Assembly (NCBI GenBank): GCA_964421565.1
Contig: CAYQXJ010000005.1
Coordinates: 165,904-229,903 of the forward strand
Direction: 5' to 3'
Length of the DNA: 64,000 nucleotides
Origin: CAYQXJ01 sp964421565
Lineage (GTDB): Bacteria > Planctomycetota > Brocadiia > SM23-32
Both the position numbers and the translations under genes were made by a program. The first letter of the stretch is position 1. Each line of letters begins with the position of its first letter. Of the stretch, positions 1 through 8,441 are shown piece after piece. Under the pieces are notes generated by a model. That model ran no database searches and had not been told where the DNA came from. It was given only the letters and a program-made list of their open reading frames with translations.

Positions 1-137
1 TCGTCCCACCAGCCGGGGTTGGTGAAGTACAGGTGATAGCTGTGACAGCGGTAATCGGTGAGCCGGCGCACGTATGCGCCGGTCGTGGGGTCTTCGTACT
101 CGTACGTCTCGGCCGGGAAAGTCTGCCCTGCGGACAT
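1..137 (-). CDS. Oligogalacturonate lyase-like protein (5' part only)
   Basis: Only the first 45 codons lie in the window; the gene reads leftward off the edge. The ATG at 137-135 has GGGGAG eight bases upstream on the minus strand, which fixes the start. The visible protein contains YEDPTTGAYVRRLTDYR followed by HSYHLYFTNPGWW. This resembles the opening of the beta-propeller of PL22 oligogalacturonate lyases and related TolB-like proteins, which cleave unsaturated digalacturonates. The metal-binding His and Gln residues of that family lie outside the window, so activity cannot be judged. A polysaccharide role would fit the glycan genes further right. A non-catalytic TolB-like propeller is the main alternative. 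Confidence 0.55.
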   Translation of the reverse strand, partial: MSAGQTFPAETYEYEDPTTGAYVRRLTDYRCHSYHLYFTNPGWWD

Positions 138-221
138 GCCAACGTCTCCCCGCGATGAAGTAGTCGCGCAGGGGAGTCTACCGGCTCGCGAGAGCGGCCG
201 CAACCTTGCGCCGGGCGCCCG

Positions 222-425
222 CTATGCTGCCGGCGGCGCCGTCCCCTCCGTCACAACTGCGGGCTGCTGGTTCGTCAGGACCAGCCAGAGCGCGTGTATT
301 GTCCCCGGCAGCCAGCCCAGTAGGGTCAGGCCGAGGTTGACCCAGAAGTGCGTAGTTATGCCCACCTGCAGGGCTGCTGCGACCGGCGGCAGGAATATCG
401 CCAGTATGAGCTTGATGATCACCAT
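222..425 (-). CDS. Pmp3/YqaE family small membrane protein
   Basis: This 67-residue protein consists of two hydrophobic helices (about residues 3-20 and 29-50) joined by a short loop with the family-like segment WVNLGLTLLGWLPGTIHA. That is the architecture of the Pmp3/YqaE (UPF0057) proteolipids. They sit in the cytoplasmic membrane and are linked to membrane potential and to salt or cold stress. A GGAGGGG Shine-Dalgarno about six bases before the ATG supports the start. It stands alone: the gene to its left starts independently, and the small-RNA unit to its right ends in its own terminator before reaching it. Its length is slightly above the usual 50-60 residues because of a Thr/Pro/Ala-rich tail. 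Confidence 0.85.
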   Translation of the reverse strand: MVIIKLILAIFLPPVAAALQVGITTHFWVNLGLTLLGWLPGTIHALWLVLTNQQPAVVTEGTAPPAA

Positions 426-664
426 CCCATGCCCCTCCAGCAGTAGTGTCCCCTTCTACGGCACCATTGCAGCGTAACGCCGCGCCGGCCGCGAAACAAG
501 GGCTGAGCCGACATTGCGGGCCCAAGTTGGCCCGCCGTTCCGTTCGCGAGGCGCGCAAAGCCAGCCCACCTAACCCGCGTTGACCCCACCAGAACAGCCG
601 GCGCCGAACTGGGCCGGCGAAGATTGCGGTGTCTGGCCTGATCACGGGACTCCTTCCGTTCCGG

Positions 665-685
665 ATGGGGGCTTATTGCCCCCAT
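665..685 (-). terminator. Second hairpin behind the small-RNA terminator
   Basis: ATGGGGGC and GCCCCCAT form a perfect 8-bp stem around the loop TTATT (plus-strand reading). On the minus strand it starts just after the T-rich tail of the stronger hairpin at 686-713, so it could act as a back-up terminator. It has no T tract of its own. Confidence 0.4.
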
Positions 686-872
686 AGAAAAGGCCCGCTC
701 CGGGGAGCGGGCCACATGCATGATAATGGACGTATAAAGGGTCCTAATGATGCAGTAGCTCGCCCCGCGGCAGGTGCGCCGGAGCATGTGCGTAGACGCA
801 CTGCCCCTGCGCCCCCGCGTGAGCGGCCGGGATGAATGCGCGGGACGGACCGGTAATGCAGCGATCCATGAC
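684..872 (-). ncRNA. Putative structured small RNA (6S-like)
   Basis: A near-consensus sigma-70 promoter (879-907) and an intrinsic terminator (686-713) bracket about 190 nt with no convincing protein gene. The transcript can fold into one long rod. AUGGA (869-865) pairs with UCCAU (730-726). GGUCC (851-847) pairs with GGACC (744-740). A long apical hairpin lies at 781-807 with the 14-nt core 788-801 and a UCUA loop. A large asymmetric internal bubble separates the lower stems from the apical stem. Length and outline match 6S RNA, which binds the RNA polymerase holoenzyme. A 41-codon ORF (869-744) lies inside, but it starts almost at the predicted 5' end with no ribosome-binding site. That a small RNA exists is fairly well supported; the 6S identity is inference. 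Confidence 0.5.
686..713 (-). terminator. Rho-independent terminator of the small-RNA unit
   Basis: On the minus strand GGCCCGCTCC pairs with GGAGCGGGCC over a 2-base loop (692-713) and is directly followed by TTTTCT (686-691). This is a textbook intrinsic terminator. Read on the plus strand it has no T tract, so it serves leftward transcription. Confidence 0.8.
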
Positions 873-878
873 GGCGGG

Positions 879-907
879 ATTATAGCCCGGCGCGCGCGGC
901 CCGTCAA
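879..907 (-). promoter_or_regulatory. Sigma-70 promoter for the small RNA
   Basis: On the minus strand TTGACG (907-902) is followed after exactly 17 bases by a perfect TATAAT (884-879). Transcription should start near 872 and run to the terminator at 686-713. Confidence 0.75.
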
Positions 908-1067
908 TACTGAACATCCGGAGAGCCCGCCGGGACTGAACCTGCGAGGGCATATGCGCACCAATGGGGAGCGTCCGGCCGACTCCGCGCGGGTTGACAA
1001 CCGGGCCCGGGCAGCCGACAATTGCCGAACGCTGACCCCCGTTCACCCGAGACGGAGGCCGCCCCAC

Positions 1068-4037
1068 GTGGCAGAGGCGCAGAATACCGAGCCATCCGTA
1101 GCAGATGCCGAGCCGGCCCCCAGGCGCGCCCTGCTGCTGATGTTCTTTCTCTCGGGCATCAGTGCGCTCATCTACCAGGTGGTCTGGGTGCGCATGCTCG
1201 GTCTGGTCTTCGGCGTCACCACGCTCGCCGTAAGCACCGTGTTGAGCGCCTTCATGGCAGGGCTCGCGATCGGCAGCTACCTGGGCGGGCGTTTCGTGGA
1301 CCGTCGGGACGACCCGCTTCGCCTCTTCGCCGGGCTTCAGTTCGGCATCGGACTGTTCGGCCTGCTGTTCCCTGCCCTCGTGTGGTTGCTGACCGCCCTT
1401 TACGTGGCGGTCTACCGGCATTGGCAGGCGGACTTCGCCGTGCTGAGCCTGCTGCGATTCGTGTTCGCCTTCGGCCTGCTTCTGATCCCCACCACACTGA
1501 TGGGAGCCACGTTGCCCGTGATCGTGCGTGGCTACGTGCGCCGTCTTGACAGGCTCGGCGCAGACGTGGGGGCTCTATACAGCATGAACAACTGGGGTGC
1601 GGTGCTCGGGGCGCTGGCGGCTGGCTTTCTGTTGATGGAGCTGGTCGGCGTGCGCGCGACCGGCTGGCTGGCGGCGCTGGTGAGCCTGAGCCTCGGCACG
1701 GCCGCACTGAGCATGCACAAGAAGCGCGCGCCGGCTGCCGAACCGCTCGAGCGCGCCGCCGGGGAGGCCAATGAGGGCGAGGGCATTGGTGAAGATGCCT
1801 ACCCTCGATACGTGCTGCCCGTGGTGCTCGCCGTCTTCGCGCTGGAGGGGTTCACGTCCCTTGCGTACGAAGTGGTGTGGACAAGGATTCTTGCGGCACT
1901 CGGCATCGTCATCACTGTATACGCCTATGCCCTGGTGGTGGCGACGTTCATCGCAGGGCTCGCGGTCGGCAGCTTCCTGATCAGCAGAATCCTGGACCGC
2001 CGTCGCGACCTGCTGGCGTGGCTCGCGGGGCTGGAGTTGGCCATCGGCGCGGCGGCACTGGCGCTTTTGCCGCTGTTCCTTCACATGCGCGATGCGGCCG
2101 TTGCCGCCCGCATTCCCCAGGGCGCGCCCCTTTCAGCCTGGGCGAAGCTTGTCTCCACCAGCGCCCTCTGGATCGGCCTGGCACTGCTGGTGCCGACCAC
2201 CCTGATGGGGGCCACAATGCCGCTGGTGAGTAAGATTTACACCACGAGCTTCCGCGACCTGGGGCGTCGCATCGGGAAGATCGGCTTTCTGGACACCGTC
2301 GGCTCCATCTTCGGCGCCTTCGCAGGGGGCTTTATCCTCATCCCACTGCTCGGCATGCAACCCAGCATAGTGGCCCTGGCTATCACGAACGTGGCGCTCG
2401 GCCTCGCCATTCTCATCGTGCATCCGGGCCTGAGGGGCCGCTGGAAGGCCGCCGTCTGCGCGGTGGTGCTTGCCGGGACGCTCGGCGCGTCAGCCGCGCT
2501 GCCCGCCCGCGTGGTGTATGCCCCGCGCTTCGAGATGCAGAGCCACGTTTTGGACTACGAAGAGAGCGCGGACGCCACCGTGGTGGTGCGCCGATACGTG
2601 GACGGGGCGAAGACGCTGGACATCAACGGGGTCGCCGTCGCAGGCACCGGCCCATCGCTTCTTCCCAGCCAGATCATCCAGGGCCACCTACCCGTGCTGC
2701 TTTACGAGTCAGTCTTCGGCGAGCGACCCGGCCGGATCGCGACCATCGGCATCGGCAGCGCGCATACCAGTTGGTGCCTGAGCCGACACGGAGCCCCGGT
2801 GCGGTGCATCGAGTTGGTGCCCGCAGTCGTGCGCGCTGCAAAGGAGCATTTCCGTTCGGTCAACCACAACGTTTTCAGCGAACCGAACTACGAGGTGATC
2901 ATCCAGGACGGTCGCAACTACGTTCTCGCCGCGCCCGAGACCTACGACATCATCACCGACGACAGCATCCACCCCGGCCATGCCGGCAGCGCCGCGCTCT
3001 ACACGCGCGACTTCTTCGAGGACGCACGCAGCTGCCTCGGCGGGCAGGGCATGGTGTCGGTCTGGGTGCCCCTTTACAAGCTGAGGGCGGACGACCTGAA
3101 GATGGTCTTCCGCGGCTTTCAGGATGTCTTCCCGCACACCAGCGTCTGGTTCCTGCCGAAATTGCGCAACCAGCATTTGCTCCTCGTCGGCATGACGTCG
3201 CCGCTGCGCATCGACTACACGCGATTCACCGAGGGCTTCACGCGGCCGGCGGTCGCGGGCGACTTCGCGGCGATCGAGCTGCGCAACTCGCACCTGCTGC
3301 TCAGCTCCCTGATGCTCGACGAGGGAGCGGTGAGGGAGTACTGCGGCGAGGGGCCGCGCCACACCGACAACCGCCCGCGTCTGGAGTTCACCAGCGCCCG
3401 GGCCCGTGTACTTCGCGACGAGACAACCGGCACGAACCTTGCCGAGCTGCTGCTCTATCGGGCCGACGTCACCGACTCCCTGATCGGCCTCGGCGAACTG
3501 GCGGCCGCAGCGGAGGTCGGCCAGGAGCTGGACCGCCAGCGAGCAGCCACCGACTACCTGCTGCAGGGCCTTGTGGCGGACTGGGTGGCGCAGCCGCGGC
3601 TGGCGGCCCAGGCGGCAAGGCAGGCGCTGGCGGTGGACCCGCGCAGCGCCTACGCACGTGAGCTTCTCGGCTCTGCCTATGCCAACGAGGCCCAGATGCT
3701 GTATTGGGGGGCCGGCCGTGCCGCACAGGCATTGGAACGCTGCGAGCAGAGCCTGCGCGCCAATCCGCATAACCCCCCGGCGGCGGTGCTGAAGGCGAAG
3801 ATCCTGGCCGACGAAGGACGCCTGCAGGGGGCGATCGACGTGTTGAAGGAAGCCTTGCAGCATGACCCCTCGTACGTCGTTGCCCACGTCCAACTGGCCC
3901 GCCTCTACGAAGCCGCCGGGGCCCTGCAGCAAGCCAGCCGGCAGGTGCGGCGCGTGCTCGAACTGATGCCCGGCGAGCCGCAGGCGGAACGCAAGCTGCG
4001 CGAGCTGCAGTCCCGCATGCACGCGCCGGCCGGTTGA
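1068..4037 (+). CDS. Membrane-bound spermidine synthase-like protein with C-terminal TPRs
   Basis: This 989-residue, three-part protein starts with two blocks of MFS-like transmembrane helices (about residues 15-220 and 240-460). A spermidine-synthase-type Rossmann domain follows (about 490-760) with IGIGSAHT in the SAM-loop position, IELVP after the next strand and DGRNYVLAAPETYDII further on. TPR-like helices occupy about 790-985. The GTG start at 1068 has GGAGG nine bases upstream; the longer ATG frame from 774 overlaps the divergent small-RNA promoter and is unlikely. Fused membrane/spermidine-synthase proteins are common in environmental bacteria but their substrate is unknown. The glycine-rich loop departs from the GGGDG of true aminopropyltransferases, so polyamine synthesis should not be assumed. 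Confidence 0.8.
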   Translation: MAEAQNTEPSVADAEPAPRRALLLMFFLSGISALIYQVVWVRMLGLVFGVTTLAVSTVLSAFMAGLAIGSYLGGRFVDRRDDPLRLFAGLQFGIGLFGLLFPALVWLLTALYVAVYRHWQADFAVLSLLRFVFAFGLLLIPTTLMGATLPVIVRGYVRRLDRLGADVGALYSMNNWGAVLGALAAGFLLMELVGVRATGWLAALVSLSLGTAALSMHKKRAPAAEPLERAAGEANEGEGIGEDAYPRYVLPVVLAVFALEGFTSLAYEVVWTRILAALGIVITVYAYALVVATFIAGLAVGSFLISRILDRRRDLLAWLAGLELAIGAAALALLPLFLHMRDAAVAARIPQGAPLSAWAKLVSTSALWIGLALLVPTTLMGATMPLVSKIYTTSFRDLGRRIGKIGFLDTVGSIFGAFAGGFILIPLLGMQPSIVALAITNVALGLAILIVHPGLRGRWKAAVCAVVLAGTLGASAALPARVVYAPRFEMQSHVLDYEESADATVVVRRYVDGAKTLDINGVAVAGTGPSLLPSQIIQGHLPVLLYESVFGERPGRIATIGIGSAHTSWCLSRHGAPVRCIELVPAVVRAAKEHFRSVNHNVFSEPNYEVIIQDGRNYVLAAPETYDIITDDSIHPGHAGSAALYTRDFFEDARSCLGGQGMVSVWVPLYKLRADDLKMVFRGFQDVFPHTSVWFLPKLRNQHLLLVGMTSPLRIDYTRFTEGFTRPAVAGDFAAIELRNSHLLLSSLMLDEGAVREYCGEGPRHTDNRPRLEFTSARARVLRDETTGTNLAELLLYRADVTDSLIGLGELAAAAEVGQELDRQRAATDYLLQGLVADWVAQPRLAAQAARQALAVDPRSAYARELLGSAYANEAQMLYWGAGRAAQALERCEQSLRANPHNPPAAVLKAKILADEGRLQGAIDVLKEALQHDPSYVVAHVQLARLYEAAGALQQASRQVRRVLELMPGEPQAERKLRELQSRMHAPAG

Positions 4038-4084
4038 GCCTGCCAGCGCCGGCAGGCGGGCCACCAACCCAAACGGAGCAAAAG

Positions 4085-4846
4085 ATGCAGATCGCCGGTC
4101 GCAATCAACCCCTCTCCGAGATGTCGCTCGCTGACGGATTCTGTGCTCTCAGAGACGCCGGGGCCGACGCGGTCGAACTCTGCCACGAGCACCCGGCCAT
4201 GGCCCCGCAGCTCATGGACGAGGCGGTCGCGCGCAAGATCGCTGAATCCCTCACCGAAGCGCGGCTCAATGCATCTGCCGTCGGCTGGCACTGCGACTAC
4301 ATTGCCGACGATGAGAACTACCGCCGCATCCAGCAGATCATCCCCCTGGCGCCGCTTTTCGGCACCGACGTTTTCATCACAGCGTGCGTGGCACGCGGCG
4401 GAACCGCTGACCCGCAACGGCGCCTTGTGGAACGGACGCGACGGCTCTGCGAACTGGCCCGCAGCGCCGGCGTGCGACTCGCCGTGGAATACGAGCCGAA
4501 CTTCATCATCGACGATGCCGAATCGCTTCTGCGGCTGATGGACGCCGTCGGCAGCGACGCCCTGGCAGCGAACCTGGACCTGGGGCACGCCTTCCTGCAG
4601 GAGAGCGACCCGCTCGATGCCATCCGGCGCCTCGGCAACCGCATTGTCCACTGTCATGTGGAGGGCATGGCAACCGGCGTGCACAGGCACCTGCTGCCCT
4701 GGGAGGGCGAGATGGACCTGCAGGCATGCGTCTGCGCGCTGCGGGAGGTCGGCTTCGACGGAGCGCTCGCGCTGGACCTCTACGGCGTGGACTACGCGGC
4801 GGTGGCGCCCCGTTGCTTCGAGTATCTGAGACGGTTCACGGGCTGA
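4085..4846 (+). CDS. Sugar phosphate isomerase/epimerase-like TIM-barrel protein
   Basis: This 253-residue protein of the xylose-isomerase-like/AP-endonuclease-2 barrel family has the ligands expected of a metal-dependent barrel. They are Glu in VEYEPN, Asp in NLDLGHA, and His/Glu in VHCHVEGM. Related proteins isomerise or epimerise keto-sugars or inositol derivatives. The ATG at 4085 has GGAG eight bases upstream and is preferred over an in-frame ATG at 4034 that overlaps the previous stop. It lies 47 bp behind the spermidine-synthase-like gene and may be cotranscribed with it. Substrate is not predictable. Confidence 0.75.
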   Translation: MQIAGRNQPLSEMSLADGFCALRDAGADAVELCHEHPAMAPQLMDEAVARKIAESLTEARLNASAVGWHCDYIADDENYRRIQQIIPLAPLFGTDVFITACVARGGTADPQRRLVERTRRLCELARSAGVRLAVEYEPNFIIDDAESLLRLMDAVGSDALAANLDLGHAFLQESDPLDAIRRLGNRIVHCHVEGMATGVHRHLLPWEGEMDLQACVCALREVGFDGALALDLYGVDYAAVAPRCFEYLRRFTG

Positions 4847-4931
4847 TGGCCGCAAGGCCGGACGGCGTGAAACTTTACTGCCGGGGTGCGTGATGGGGTA
4901 GAATGGCCCCGTTCAGGCAGAAAGCCACAAC

Positions 4932-6017
4932 ATGAGCGCCAGGCCACCGAGCATACTGATCGTTGACGACGAGCTGCAGGATCGCGAGACTATGGCGCGC
5001 GCCCTGCACGAGGCCGGTTACAGCGAGGTCGTGCGGGCCGAAAACGCGAGCATGGCACGCCACTGCCTGCAGAGCGTCGGCCCGTTTGCCCTGGTGATCT
5101 GCAACATCCGCATGCCGGACGAGAGCGGCCTGAAGTTGCTGGAGGAACTGGCGCCCATGGCGCCGGAGACGGTCGTGATGATGGAGACATCCGGCCACGG
5201 GCTGATGACGGCGATCGAGGCGCTCAAGCTCGGCGCTTACGATTACCTGCTCAAGCCCTTCGACGTCGAAGCCCTCCAACTGTCGGTGGGCAACGTCCTC
5301 AAACGCCGCCAGCGCGAACTGGAGGAACGCTCGGACCGACACCGCTTCGAGGAGATGCTCGAGGCGCGCCTCAACACGCTGCAGAAGACCCGCAAGGCGC
5401 TGCTGCGGGCCATCTGCCGACTGGCGGAGTTCGGGCGACCCCAGGCGCACGTGCACCCCGAACGCGTAGCGCGTTACAGCTACCTGATCGCCGAACAGCT
5501 CGCTCACAACTCGCCCTACGCGCCGTTCGTGACCCGTGAGTTCCTGCACAATATCAGCGAGTGCGCCGTGCTGCACGATATCGGCAAACTCGCCCTGCCC
5601 TCGAGCCTGCTGCAAAAACCGGCTGCCCTGACAGCCGAGGAGCGGCAGAGCGCCGAACAGCACGCCGAGCTGGGTCGCGAGATATGTCAGTCCGTCCGTG
5701 AAGAGGTCGACTCAGAGGAGGGCGATTTCATCCGCATGGCCATCGAGGTCACCGGCAGTCACCACGAGCGCTGGGACGGCGGCGGCTATCCGGACGGGTT
5801 GGCGGGCACCGACATACCGCTCAGCGGGCGGATTGTCGGCGTGGCGGACTTCTACGACGTGCTGCGGCGACCGATGGTCTACCGGCCTGAGGTCTTCCCC
5901 CGCGAGGAAGTTGCCGCGAAGATCCAGCAGCAGGCGGGCAGCAAGTTCGACCCCGTCGTGGTCCGGGCCTTCCTGGACGTGGCCAGCGCCGTCTCCGAGG
6001 CGGAGGGGGCGGAATAG
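4932..6017 (+). CDS. HD-GYP phosphodiesterase with degenerate receiver domain
   Basis: The 361-residue protein has an N-terminal CheY-like receiver (residues 7-125), a coiled linker (about 125-160) and a C-terminal HD-GYP domain. The HD-GYP part has LHDIGK, HHERWDGGGYPDG and GRIVGVADFYDVL, so cyclic-di-GMP hydrolysis to GMP is plausible. The receiver keeps the acidic pair D12/D13 and K108 of LLKPFD. The usual phosphoacceptor Asp before IRMP is Asn58 (AAC), so classical phosphorylation should be impossible. A possible -10 element TAGAAT lies at 4899-4904 without a good -35. No partner kinase is nearby, and the gene is convergent with the metallophosphoesterase, 11 bp away. Confidence 0.88.
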   Translation: MSARPPSILIVDDELQDRETMARALHEAGYSEVVRAENASMARHCLQSVGPFALVICNIRMPDESGLKLLEELAPMAPETVVMMETSGHGLMTAIEALKLGAYDYLLKPFDVEALQLSVGNVLKRRQRELEERSDRHRFEEMLEARLNTLQKTRKALLRAICRLAEFGRPQAHVHPERVARYSYLIAEQLAHNSPYAPFVTREFLHNISECAVLHDIGKLALPSSLLQKPAALTAEERQSAEQHAELGREICQSVREEVDSEEGDFIRMAIEVTGSHHERWDGGGYPDGLAGTDIPLSGRIVGVADFYDVLRRPMVYRPEVFPREEVAAKIQQQAGSKFDPVVVRAFLDVASAVSEAEGAE

Positions 6018-6028
6018 GGGGCCGGCGA

Positions 6029-7120
6029 TCACTCCTCGCCGCTGTGGCCTTGCTCCCTGCCGTTTGAGGTCTCGGCCTCTTCCTGCTGCCGCATCAGGTG
6101 AACGCGCAGCATCTCGCCGCGCTTGCCGAGCTCAGCGAGGTAGTATCCGACCCCGGCGGTCACGTACATGCGCGTGCTGCCCCTGCGGAACAGACCGCGC
6201 TCCATGAAGCGCCCCAGCAGGCCGGGCACGAAGACGGAGCCGAGGCGAGGTATCTTCACCCGCCCGCCGTGGGTGTGCCCCACGAAGCCGAGGTCGACGC
6301 CGAGCCGCTCGAAGTGCAGGATGTTATCCGGTGTATGGCCGAGGCCGATCACAAACCGGTCGCAGACGGGATCGGGCAGCGGCGCTTTGTCCCATGGCAG
6401 TTCCAACCCGACCAGCGTCAGCCCCGTGCCCGGCACATCGTGGAATTCGTTCGCCAGCAGACGCACTCCGTGGCGCTGCGCCAGGTGCGCGACGAGCGCG
6501 GCCCGTCCCTTTTCAAAGTCGTGGTTGCCGCGCACGCAGAAGACGCCGTACCGCGTGCGTACCGCCCCGAGAGCGCGCATCACCTCCGGCAGGCGGTCGC
6601 TGTCCTCCCCCAGGTCGCCCAGCACCAGCACTAGGTCGAAAAGCTCCTCCTCGTCCAGCTTCTGCAGGGCGTCGGTGAGCGTGCGCAGCCGCTCGTCCGT
6701 CGTGCAGTGCAGGTCCGAAAGGGCCACCACGGCCAGCCGGTCGCAACCCTCGGGCAAGCCTTCCATGTGCAGGTGACAGTCCTGCAGCACGATCTTTTCG
6801 CTCAGGGGGCGCACGTCGTGTTCATGATGCGACTCGCGGACGCGCCTCACCCCCCATTTGTACGGGACCAGGAAGTGGAGCACCGTTAGCCATCCGACCA
6901 CCCCGGTCACCATGCAGAGCACCCACACGGCATCCGTGCGCAGCTCGAAGACGTGATAGATCAGCGCCGGCGCCGGCAGCAACAAGACTGGTGGCAGCGC
7001 CAGCGCCAACCGCGCCGCCGTGCCCGTCAGTGTGCGCGAGTACGAGCCGAAGAGCCGGTTTATGGCCTCAAAGACGAGCACTGCTTCGCCCAGAATAACC
7101 CCGATCAACACCAGTGGCAT
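6029..7120 (-). CDS. Membrane-anchored calcineurin-like metallophosphoesterase
   Basis: This 363-residue protein has several N-terminal transmembrane helices (to about residue 110) followed by a calcineurin-like phosphoesterase domain. The metal motifs appear in order: ALSDLHC, LGDLGED, RGNHDFEKG, GLGHTPDN and VGHTHGGR. The first, second and last match the DxH, GD and GHxH blocks. This layout resembles YkuE/YaeI-type enzymes, some of which act on lipid pyrophosphates. GGGGAGG five bases before the ATG at 7120 decides the start over an upstream in-frame ATG at 7168. It faces the HD-GYP gene and nothing suggests a shared pathway. Confidence 0.85.
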   Translation of the reverse strand: MPLVLIGVILGEAVLVFEAINRLFGSYSRTLTGTAARLALALPPVLLLPAPALIYHVFELRTDAVWVLCMVTGVVGWLTVLHFLVPYKWGVRRVRESHHEHDVRPLSEKIVLQDCHLHMEGLPEGCDRLAVVALSDLHCTTDERLRTLTDALQKLDEEELFDLVLVLGDLGEDSDRLPEVMRALGAVRTRYGVFCVRGNHDFEKGRAALVAHLAQRHGVRLLANEFHDVPGTGLTLVGLELPWDKAPLPDPVCDRFVIGLGHTPDNILHFERLGVDLGFVGHTHGGRVKIPRLGSVFVPGLLGRFMERGLFRRGSTRMYVTAGVGYYLAELGKRGEMLRVHLMRQQEEAETSNGREQGHSGEE

Positions 7121-7238
7121 GTGGCCTCCCCGGTGGCGCGTGGCGCTCGGACCGCATCCGACGGTCAATGACTCTTAGCACTGATCCATTCTACCCCCAT
7201 GCCCCAAGCGCAGCCAAGGCATGCCTTTGCGCGCCGCT

Positions 7239-7267
7239 TTGACACACCCCAGCGGGCCGCGTAGTAT
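7239..7267 (+). promoter_or_regulatory. Sigma-70 promoter upstream of the first UroD-like gene
   Basis: TTGACA (7239-7244) and TAGTAT (7262-7267) are separated by exactly 17 bases. Transcription would start near 7274, giving a leader of about 34 nt to the ATG at 7308. Confidence 0.65.
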
Positions 7268-7307
7268 GCTCTGTCGCCGCCTTGCCCCCACACGCCAGAG
7301 ACATGCC

Positions 7308-8441
7308 ATGGATGCCCTCACCCCGCGCGAACGTTGGATTCGAACACTCAGGTTCGAGCCGGTCGACAAGGTGCCCTTCAGCCCGGGCTGGCCGCGCCAG
7401 TCCACGCGCGAGCGCTGGCGCGGCGAGGGGCTGCCCGAGCAGGCGGACTGGTTCAGCGAGCTCTGCGACCGGATCGGCGTGACTCCCGAGGCGAGCCGGC
7501 CCCACATCGCCCACGGCATCAGCTTCCGGATGATCCCGGAGTTCGAGGAGAAAGTGCTCGATCATCGCGACGGGCACTATGTCGTTCAGGACTGGAAGGG
7601 GAACATCTGCGAGATCTCCGATGAGTTCGACGTCACCTACCTGCGCAACGCCATCGACTTCGTCACGCGGAAGTGGATCAAGCTGCCCGTTGAGACTCGC
7701 AGAGACTGGGAGGAGATGAAGGAGCGCTACGACCCCGATGTGCCGGCTCGCTCGCCGGACGACTTCGAGGAGCGCTGCCGCCGCCTGCGCGAGCGGGACT
7801 ACGTCTCCACCGCTGCCTTCCCCGGTCCTTTCTGGCAGATCCGCGAGTGGGTCGGGTTCGAACGCCTGTGCACCATGTTCATTGATGAGCCGCGCTGGCT
7901 ACGCGAGATGGTGGAGTTCTGGACGGAGTTCGTCTCCCGCACGCTGGCCCCCCTGCTGAGGGCCGAAGCGCTCGACCACTTGATGATCAGCGAGGACATG
8001 GCCTACAAGCAGAAGCCCATGATCTCGCCGGCCATGGCCCGTGATTTCCTGAAGCCCACGTACGACCGATGGACGGCCGAGGCCCGCGCCGGGGGCGTGA
8101 GCATCGTGAACATGGACAGCGACGGGCGGATCGACCAGCTCATCCCCATCTGGATCGACGCCGGCTTCGACGCCTGCAACCCCATCGAGGTGGCGGCCGG
8201 CAACGACATCAATGCCATGCGCCGGCAGTTCGGCCGCGATATCGCCTACATCGGCGGCGTGGACAAGCGCGCCATCGCCAAGGGCGGACGCGTCATCGAG
8301 CTGGAGCTGGAGCGCGTCTCGCCCGTCGTCCGCGACGGTGGCTACATACCGAGCTGCGACCACGGCGTCCCGAACGACGTCTCGTGGCCGGACTTCGTCC
8401 ACTACTCGCGCCGTCTGGCGGAGTGGACAGGCTGGCTCTAA
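7308..8441 (+). CDS. Uroporphyrinogen decarboxylase (UroD)-like protein
   Basis: The 377-residue protein has the UroD/MtaA-type TIM-barrel fold. It opens with TPRERWIRTLRFEPVDKVP, typical of the family, and later has NMDSDGRIDQLIP, YIGGVDKRAIAKGG and GYIPSCDHGVP. MtaA-type corrinoid methyltransferases bind zinc through an HxC pair at the position held here by DSD, so cobalamin methyl transfer is not supported. No other haem-synthesis gene is nearby. The start at 7308 is chosen because it opens the conserved N-terminus and follows a good promoter. Many glycan-degrading environmental bacteria carry several such genes of unknown role. Two distant paralogues lie at 20538 and 50934. Confidence 0.8.
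   Translation: MDALTPRERWIRTLRFEPVDKVPFSPGWPRQSTRERWRGEGLPEQADWFSELCDRIGVTPEASRPHIAHGISFRMIPEFEEKVLDHRDGHYVVQDWKGNICEISDEFDVTYLRNAIDFVTRKWIKLPVETRRDWEEMKERYDPDVPARSPDDFEERCRRLRERDYVSTAAFPGPFWQIREWVGFERLCTMFIDEPRWLREMVEFWTEFVSRTLAPLLRAEALDHLMISEDMAYKQKPMISPAMARDFLKPTYDRWTAEARAGGVSIVNMDSDGRIDQLIPIWIDAGFDACNPIEVAAGNDINAMRRQFGRDIAYIGGVDKRAIAKGGRVIELELERVSPVVRDGGYIPSCDHGVPNDVSWPDFVHYSRRLAEWTGWL

Noticed and set aside
744..869. 41-codon ORF inside the small RNA
   Set aside because: Its ATG lies at the predicted transcript 5' end with no ribosome-binding site and the sequence shows no coding pattern.
684..872. SRP RNA, RNase P RNA or tmRNA
   Set aside because: Too short for the latter two, and the GGAA-type SRP apical loop and its conserved flanks are not present.
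1068..4037. True spermidine synthase in a polyamine pathway
   Set aside because: The GGGDG loop is not kept and no SAM decarboxylase or other polyamine gene is nearby.
2709..4067. 452-codon minus-strand frame inside the spermidine-synthase-like gene
   Set aside because: Shadow frame from GC-rich codon bias; no domains and no start signals.
7308..8441. MtaA/CmuA-type corrinoid methyltransferase
   Set aside because: The HxC zinc pair is replaced by DSD and no corrinoid protein gene is near.
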